Shown one piece after another: positions 1 to 5,112 of a stretch of DNA of 5,112 nucleotides. The DNA lies in assembly GCA_905200315.1 (NCBI GenBank), contig CAJKKA010000117.1:1-5112 (forward strand). Direction: 5' to 3'. The DNA is from an uncultured Clostridium sp. GTDB lineage: Bacteria; Bacillota_A; Clostridia; TANB77; CAG-508. The notes beneath the pieces were generated by a model that was not told where the DNA came from, made no database searches, and worked only from the letters and a program-made list of their open reading frames with translations. How positions within the stretch are numbered: the first letter of the stretch is position 1; every line of letters begins with the position of its first letter. The position numbers and the translations under genes were made by a program.

Positions 1-1
1 A

Positions 2-667
2 ACGGATTTGTATTCTCACGTACGTTCGAACAACTCCGAAATGCTCGACGACCCGTTGATAAAACAAAAATATACAAAAAAATCAACATCAAACAATCCA
101 ATCTCAAACATTGCTATTACTTTAATTGCCTTAATAATAACCGTAATTGTTCTATTAATCCTAGCTGGTGTAACCATAAACATGTTAATGGGAGAAAACG
201 GAATAATAAATAAAGCACAACTAGCAAAAGAAAAAACAAACGAATCACAAGAACAAGAAATGGAAAATTTAAAAAACTTAGAAAATGAAATAACAACAAG
301 AACAGGAGAAAGCTATACAAAATTACAAAGCACAATACTATATCCAAACGGAACAGAGGAGAATCCAGCTATACTTACAAATAACCAAAGAATTGAAATA
401 GAAAATCCATACAAGGGGCATAATGTATATGCTGTAGCAGAGATATATTTTAATAATGTATGGGGAGAAACAGGATTTGTATATGAAGGTGGCTCAAATG
501 GAGTTAAAGCAACACAAATACAAGGAGATAATATAGATAAAATAGTTGTTCAATCTGGAGGAATATGTGTAATGACTTGGTCAACTAGTTCAGGTAATGG
601 ATTTAATTATAATACTTCAAATGTGGCTTCAGCACCATTTAGAGTAAAAGTATTTTGTTTAGATTAA
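2..667 (+). CDS. Pilin-like secreted/surface protein, 5' end uncertain
   Basis: The frame is open from the left edge to TAA at 665-667, so the gene may be partial. Candidate starts are TTG at 8, ATG at 41 and TTG at 56, and none has a convincing Shine-Dalgarno. Numbering from TTG 8, a Lys-rich stretch (about 19-26) precedes a hydrophobic segment at about 35-57 (ITLIALIITVIVLLILAG), then a Lys/Glu/Asn-rich, probably helical stretch (about 62-98) and a polar C-terminal domain (about 100-219) rich in Asn, Gly, Thr and aromatics. This layout matches the prepilin-like N-terminal segments common in Clostridia surface proteins, which are inserted through the membrane and may be assembled or anchored. 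Two classic type IV prepilin residues are absent: the Gly before the hydrophobic segment is Asn, and the Glu at mature position 5 is Ala. Processing by a standard prepilin peptidase is therefore uncertain. The exact role is unknown. The C-terminal domain is not one I recognise. The first ~58 bases differ in composition from the rest (see findings). Confidence 0.7.
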   Translation, partial: TDLYSHVRSNNSEMLDDPLIKQKYTKKSTSNNPISNIAITLIALIITVIVLLILAGVTINMLMGENGIINKAQLAKEKTNESQEQEMENLKNLENEITTRTGESYTKLQSTILYPNGTEENPAILTNNQRIEIENPYKGHNVYAVAEIYFNNVWGETGFVYEGGSNGVKATQIQGDNIDKIVVQSGGICVMTWSTSSGNGFNYNTSNVASAPFRVKVFCLD

Positions 668-711
668 ATTTACAATAAAATGTTCTAGAAAGCAAAAAAT
701 AAACATATAAT

Positions 712-741
712 AAAAGTACAGGCAATCTGCTTGTACTTTTT
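712..741 (+). terminator. Rho-independent terminator after the pilin-like gene
   Basis: A 12-bp stem pairs 712-723 with 729-740, including one G-T wobble at 721/731, around the 5-nt loop AATCT. The 3' arm ends in a run of five T (737-741). It begins 44 bases after the stop codon at 667 and isolates this gene from the groES promoter. The 5' arm starts with AAAA, so the hairpin could also act weakly on the opposite strand, but no minus-strand gene feeds into it here. Confidence 0.85.
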
Positions 742-776
742 AAATGTGAATTTATTGTGAAAAATGATAATATCTA

Positions 777-803
777 TTGACAATTTAATTAAATAGGTAT
801 AAA
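777..803 (+). promoter_or_regulatory. Sigma-A-type promoter of groES-groEL
   Basis: A perfect -35 box TTGACA lies at 777-782. The best -10 is TATAAA at 798-803, giving a 15-nt spacer, shorter than the usual 17. A TAAATT at 800-805 would restore 17 nt but matches the consensus less well. Either choice puts transcription initiation at roughly 810, inside the CIRCE operator. That is the standard arrangement for HrcA repression of a vegetative promoter. Confidence 0.75.
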
Positions 804-806
804 TTA

Positions 807-1140
<334 letters not shown>

Positions 1141-1151
1141 ATTAATGTAGG

Positions 1152-1169
1152 GGCACGGAGCTCCGTGCC
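1152..1169. repeat. Perfect 18-nt G+C-rich palindrome between groES and groEL
   Basis: GGCACGGAG (1152-1160) is followed immediately by its exact reverse complement CTCCGTGCC (1161-1169). A G-T wobble (1151/1170) could extend the stem. In RNA the centre would have to open into a small loop. No T tract follows on either strand, so it is not an intrinsic terminator. Its high G+C contrasts with the A+T-rich surroundings. It resembles a REP-like dispersed palindrome, or an intercistronic stem that affects mRNA processing or stability. Which of these it is cannot be decided from one copy. Confidence 0.8.
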
Positions 1170-1184
1170 TATAAAAAATGATAG

Positions 1185-2828
<1,644 letters not shown>

Positions 2829-2837
2829 AAATAAAAC

Positions 2838-2865
2838 AAGGGAGCTAAAAGGCTCCCTTAATTTT
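2838..2865. terminator. Bidirectional terminator between groEL and the microprotein genes
   Basis: The 8-bp stem AAGGGAGC (2838-2845) / GCTCCCTT (2852-2859) is extended by a T-G wobble (2846/2851) and closes on an AAAA loop. On the plus strand it is followed by AATTTT and starts 9 bases after the groEL stop. On the minus strand the same stem is followed by the T-rich GTTTTATTTTTA and lies 11 bases past the stop of the 38-aa gene. It therefore should end transcription from both converging units. Confidence 0.88.
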
Positions 2866-2876
2866 GTGTTTTAAAA

Positions 2877-2993
2877 TTAGCAACATCCGTTGTTATTTCC
2901 ACAGCAGCAAATTATTAATATGAATAATATTATTATCCAACAGCAGTCACCACCGAATCCGCAACCGCATCCGCATCCTCTATTTTCTGGCAT
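2877..2993 (-). CDS. Cys-rich single-pass membrane microprotein (38 aa)
   Basis: ATG at 2993-2991 opens a 38-codon frame ending with TAA at 2879-2877. A run GAAAGGGGGG lies 7 nt before the start (G run at 3006-3001) and serves as a purine-rich ribosome binding site. The protein has three parts: a Gly/Cys N-terminus (GCGCGCGFGGDCC, about residues 6-18), a hydrophobic segment WIIILFILII (about 19-28), and a tail CCCGNNNGCC. Ten of 38 residues are Cys. The size and hydrophobic core recall small YjcZ-like, sporulation-associated proteins of Firmicutes, but the Cys content is not typical of YjcZ and I assign no family. Metal binding or disulfide cross-linking in the envelope or spore coat is only a possibility. 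It lies 41 bases downstream of the related 44-aa gene on the same strand, probably in one operon that ends at the shared terminator. Confidence 0.72.
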   Translation of the reverse strand: MPENRGCGCGCGFGGDCCWIIILFILIICCCGNNNGCC

Positions 2994-3034
2994 AACATTT
3001 CCCCCCTTTCAATAAGTACATTTTTTTCATAAGA

Positions 3035-3169
3035 CTAACATCCGCATCCATCATTGCAACCACAGTTTCCTCTGTCGCAGCATCTGTTTCCACATCCTCC
3101 ACAGAAAAGAAGAAGGAATAAAATGATGAACCATAAAATGTTGTCATTTCCGCAGCAACAATTTCCCAT
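3035..3169 (-). CDS. Cys-rich single-pass membrane microprotein (44 aa)
   Basis: ATG at 3169-3167 starts a 44-codon frame ending with TAG at 3037-3035. A perfect Shine-Dalgarno AAGGAGG (3184-3178) lies 8 nt upstream, which strongly supports real translation. The product has a short Cys head MGNCCCGNDN (1-10), a hydrophobic segment ILWFIILFLLLF (11-22), and a Cys/Gly/Asn-rich tail with Cys at 23, 26, 30, 31, 36, 38, 42 and 44. Eleven of 44 residues are Cys. The composition suggests a small membrane-anchored protein whose tail could coordinate metal or be cross-linked by disulfides. Neither is shown. It leads a two-gene minus-strand unit with the 38-aa gene, and the two share a CCCGN(N/D)N motif on opposite sides of the hydrophobic segment. 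I do not recognise a named family. Clostridial sporulation or envelope microproteins are the closest analogy. Confidence 0.75.
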   Translation of the reverse strand: MGNCCCGNDNILWFIILFLLLFCGGCGNRCCDRGNCGCNDGCGC

Positions 3170-3209
3170 AATAGCTACCTCCTTATATAAGAACCTAAGC
3201 TTTACTTCT

Positions 3210-3226
3210 TAGTATGGTATATAATA
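3210..3226 (-). promoter_or_regulatory. Tentative -10 region for the microprotein genes
   Basis: Read on the minus strand, TATTAT (3226-3221) is a fair sigma-A -10, with TTGTAA about 19 nt upstream as a poor -35. Just downstream, CATACTA (3216-3210) resembles the -10 of sporulation sigma factors (the sigma-G/sigma-E type), but no matching -35 is seen at proper spacing. Either would give a leader of about 35-45 nt before the 44-aa gene. The sequence does not decide which, if any, is used. Confidence 0.25.
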
Positions 3227-3265
3227 TTCATTTTTTAAAATTGTGTTACAATTATATAAAAGTCT

Positions 3266-3339
3266 GCTCCATCTTTCAGTGTAAAGGATATTTTCTTTCT
3301 GCATGTTTTCAAAAGAAAAATGCTTCACACTTGTGGAGC
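3266..3339. other. Long imperfect hairpin, possible structured RNA or small mobile relic
   Basis: GCTCCA (3266-3271) pairs with TGGAGC (3334-3339). After a 5-nt one-sided bulge (3272-3276), CA-GTGT (3277-3282) pairs with ACAC-T-TG (3327-3333) with one bulged T. AAG (3284-3286) pairs with CTT (3323-3325). TTTTCTTT (3291-3298) pairs with AAAGAAAA (3312-3319), leaving an apical loop of about 13 nt. No coding frame is convincing here. On the minus strand the stem is followed by AGACTTTTAT, a weak terminator-like tail. I recognise no riboswitch or ncRNA family, and the transcribed strand is unknown. It lies between divergent units: minus-strand reading leads toward the microproteins, plus-strand reading toward mutL. 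The rest of 3170-3461 is A+T-rich and holds only the promoters listed and a small AATTGT/ACAATT inverted repeat (3239-3253). Confidence 0.5.
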
Positions 3340-3392
3340 TACATATATATAATTTTGTATTTTATTTAAATAATAAAAAAGTTATAAAAAAC

Positions 3393-3422
3393 TATACAAA
3401 AATAAAATTTTAATGATATAAT
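3393..3422 (+). promoter_or_regulatory. Extended -10 promoter of mutL
   Basis: A perfect TATAAT (3417-3422) is preceded by TGA (3414-3416), forming the extended -10 motif TGnTATAAT. A modest -35, TATACA (3393-3398, 4 of 6 matches to TTGACA), sits 18 nt upstream. Initiation near 3429 would give a leader of about 33 nt before the mutL ATG. This implies mutL is transcribed on its own here, not as the second gene after mutS. Confidence 0.65.
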
Positions 3423-3461
3423 TCATTTGAAAAATTCTAATATAGTTAAGGGAGAAGAAAT

Positions 3462-5112
3462 ATGGGAAAAATAGTTTTATTAGACGAACTAACAATTAAC
3501 CAAATTGCTGCAGGAGAGGTTATAGAAAGACCAGCATCTGTAGTAAAAGAAATGGTTGAAAACTCAATAGATGCAGGAGCAAAAAATATTAATATAGAAA
3601 TAAAAAATGGAGGAATTTCATACATAAGAATTACAGATGATGGAAAAGGTATTATGCCAGATGATATGGAAATAGCCTTTGAAAGACACGCAACCAGTAA
3701 AATAAGAGTAGCTGAAGATTTAAAAACAGTTAAATCTATGGGGTTCAGAGGAGAGGCTTTAGCAAGTATTGCATCTATTGCAAATGTAGAAATGATATCA
3801 AGAACAGAAGATATACAAACAGGAAATAAAATAGTAGTAGAAGCAGGAGATATTTTAGAAAAACAAGAAATAGCAGCACCAGTTGGAACAATGATTACAG
3901 TAACAAAATTATTCTTTAATACACCAGTAAGATATAAATTCTTAAAGAAAGATTTTACAGAAGCAGGTTATATAGAAGATGCAATAACAAGACTTGCATT
4001 AATTCATCCAGAAGTAGCATTTAAATTAATATCTAACGGAAAAGTTGTAATTCAAACAACCGGAAATGGAAATTTAAAAGATGTAATTTATAGCATATAT
4101 GGAAAAGATGTTGCAACACAAGTTTTAGATGTAGATTATCAATACGAAGATTTGCACATAAAAGGAGTAGTTGGAAAACCAGGAATTGCGCGTTCAAATA
4201 GAAGTAACCAATTATTTTTTGTAAATGATAGATATATAAAAGATAAAACTTTATCAAGTGCAGTAGAAAAAAGTTTTAAAGGAATGTTACCAATAGGAAA
4301 ATATCCATTTTTAGTTTTAAATATAGAAATGGATTCTAGCAAAGTAGATGTAAATGTTCATCCTGCTAAGCTAGAAGTAAGATTTGTAGAAGAACAAAAG
4401 GTATTTAAAGCAATATATCATTCAATAAAAGATACTCTATTAAAAAATGATTTAGTAACAGATACAGAAAGGGATAAAAGTAATAATGCAGAAAACTTTA
4501 AAATGTCATCAAGCTCATTATTTAGAAATAATGAGGATGCAGAACCAAAAGGAGAAGAAAAAATAGATGCAAATTCAACTTTAAATAAACTAATAGAATT
4601 ACAAAGAAAAATTCAAAATGATTTAGAAATGCAAAAGGCAGGAATAAAACCACAAGAAAATAATAATGTTAAAGCAAAAACAGAGGAAGTAAAAGAGCAA
4701 GTAGTAGAACCAGTTGTAGAGAAAAAAGAGGAAATATTTGAGGAAAAAGAAATAGAAAATATAATAAAAAATAAAAATATTATAAACGAAGCAATTGAGC
4801 AAAAAATACAAGAAATAGAACCATTAGAAAATACAGAAGAAATAGAGCAAACCCAAGAGGTAAAAGAAACAGAAGAAAAAGAATCAACTGAACAAAAAAC
4901 AAGTGAAAAAGAAAAAAGTCCAGAAGAAAAAACAGTATTCGAAAAACTAGACGAATTACAAAAATTAAAAGAAAATATAAACAATGTTGATTTTAATGAA
5001 ATGTATTTAAAAACCTTTGGAAAATTACCTTCAACAGAAAAAGTAGAAGAGAAAAAAGAAGAAAATTCAATATCATATGAAGATATAAATTTAGCAGAAA
5101 CAGAAAATATAT
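3462..5112 (+). CDS. mutL: DNA mismatch repair protein MutL (3' end beyond window)
   Basis: The frame is open from ATG 3462 to the right edge (550 full codons, no stop). AAGGGAG at 3448-3454 supports the start, 7 nt upstream. MutL links MutS mismatch recognition to strand incision and removal during post-replicative repair. The GHKL ATPase motifs are complete: E30 and N34 in KEMVENSIDAGA, D59-D60-G-x-G63, RHATSK (75-80), GFRGEA (94-99), and PVGT before FFNTPVRYKFLK. The transducer domain shows SNQLFFVNDRYI and VHPAKLEVRF (299-308), where K303 corresponds to the conserved catalytic-site lysine. From about residue 335 to the edge the sequence is a Glu/Lys/Asn-rich, low-complexity linker. The C-terminal dimerisation/endonuclease domain, with the metal-binding DQHA-type motif expected in bacteria lacking MutH, has not been reached, so its presence is inferred. 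With a normal C-terminal domain the protein would be clearly longer than the ~630 aa common in Bacillus. Confidence 0.97.
   Translation, partial: MGKIVLLDELTINQIAAGEVIERPASVVKEMVENSIDAGAKNINIEIKNGGISYIRITDDGKGIMPDDMEIAFERHATSKIRVAEDLKTVKSMGFRGEALASIASIANVEMISRTEDIQTGNKIVVEAGDILEKQEIAAPVGTMITVTKLFFNTPVRYKFLKKDFTEAGYIEDAITRLALIHPEVAFKLISNGKVVIQTTGNGNLKDVIYSIYGKDVATQVLDVDYQYEDLHIKGVVGKPGIARSNRSNQLFFVNDRYIKDKTLSSAVEKSFKGMLPIGKYPFLVLNIEMDSSKVDVNVHPAKLEVRFVEEQKVFKAIYHSIKDTLLKNDLVTDTERDKSNNAENFKMSSSSLFRNNEDAEPKGEEKIDANSTLNKLIELQRKIQNDLEMQKAGIKPQENNNVKAKTEEVKEQVVEPVVEKKEEIFEEKEIENIIKNKNIINEAIEQKIQEIEPLENTEEIEQTQEVKETEEKESTEQKTSEKEKSPEEKTVFEKLDELQKLKENINNVDFNEMYLKTFGKLPSTEKVEEKKEENSISYEDINLAETENI

Noticed and set aside
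117..347. 76-codon Leu/Phe-rich minus-strand frame
   Set aside because: It is antisense to the pilin-like gene. The Leu-rich composition is a by-product of the A-rich plus strand.
672..758. Inverted repeat ACAATAAA (672-679) / TTTATTGT (751-758) flanking the terminator
   Set aside because: Eight A+T-rich bases are expected by chance in this composition, and there is no associated transposase or target duplication.
1152..1169. The groES-groEL palindrome as an intrinsic terminator
   Set aside because: It is followed by TATAAAAAATG and has no T tract on either strand, and groEL has no recognisable separate promoter, so read-through is required.
3219..3260. Plus-strand TATAAT (3220-3225) and TATAAA (3255-3260) as promoters for a plus-strand RNA starting near 3266
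   Set aside because: Neither has a usable -35 box at proper spacing, and such hexamers are frequent in this A+T-rich stretch. The possibility is kept only as a question within the hairpin finding.
2838..3260. CRISPR array or tandem repeat suggested by the repetitive TCCGCATCC/GCAACC text
   Set aside because: The repetition is explained by Gly-Cys codons (GGATGC) in the two minus-strand microproteins. There are no regularly spaced repeats and spacers.
4613..4984. 123-codon Ser/Phe-rich minus-strand open frame
   Set aside because: It is the antisense of the Glu/Lys-rich MutL linker (GAA/AAA read as TTC/TTT), with no start context and no family resemblance. The frames at 4033-4257, 4139-4342 and 4623-4811 are likewise shadows of mutL.

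Overview
The window comes from a very A+T-rich, low-G+C Firmicute, most likely an uncultured anaerobic Clostridia-type bacterium. Evidence: coding strands loaded with AAA, GAA, ATA and AGA codons, strong AAGGAGG ribosome binding sites, a CIRCE-controlled groES-groEL operon, a clostridial-style MutL, a pilin-like secreted protein and two tiny cysteine-rich membrane proteins. The genus cannot be fixed from this sequence.

Layout. Positions 2-667 (+) hold a secreted or surface protein with a prepilin-like hydrophobic N-terminus. Its reading frame is open to the left edge, and the first ~58 bases are clearly richer in G+C than the rest. A 12-bp-stem terminator (712-741) ends this unit. A sigma-A-type promoter (777-803) overlapping a CIRCE operator (807-833) then drives groES (859-1140) and groEL (1197-2828). 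The two chaperonin genes are separated by a short gap containing a perfect 18-nt G+C-rich palindrome. A bidirectional terminator (2838-2865) closes groEL.

On the minus strand, and sharing that terminator, are two very short genes: 3169-3035 (44 aa, 11 Cys) and 2993-2877 (38 aa, 10 Cys). Each has a strong Shine-Dalgarno sequence and encodes one hydrophobic segment flanked by Cys/Gly clusters. They are the least explained coding content here. Between them and mutL is a divergent intergenic region of about 290 bases. It contains a long imperfect hairpin (3266-3339) of unknown role and an extended -10 promoter for mutL. mutL (3462 to the right edge, +) is intact as far as visible: a complete GHKL ATPase and transducer region followed by an unusually long Glu/Lys-rich linker. 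Its C-terminal domain lies beyond the window.

How the genes work together: GroES and GroEL form one heat-shock chaperonin machine repressed by HrcA through CIRCE. MutL is a housekeeping mismatch-repair protein transcribed separately. The pilin-like protein and the Cys-rich microproteins are probably envelope-associated, with no demonstrable link to their neighbours. The best candidates for something undescribed are the microprotein pair, whose Cys motifs appear in swapped order around the membrane segment, and the structured element upstream of them.
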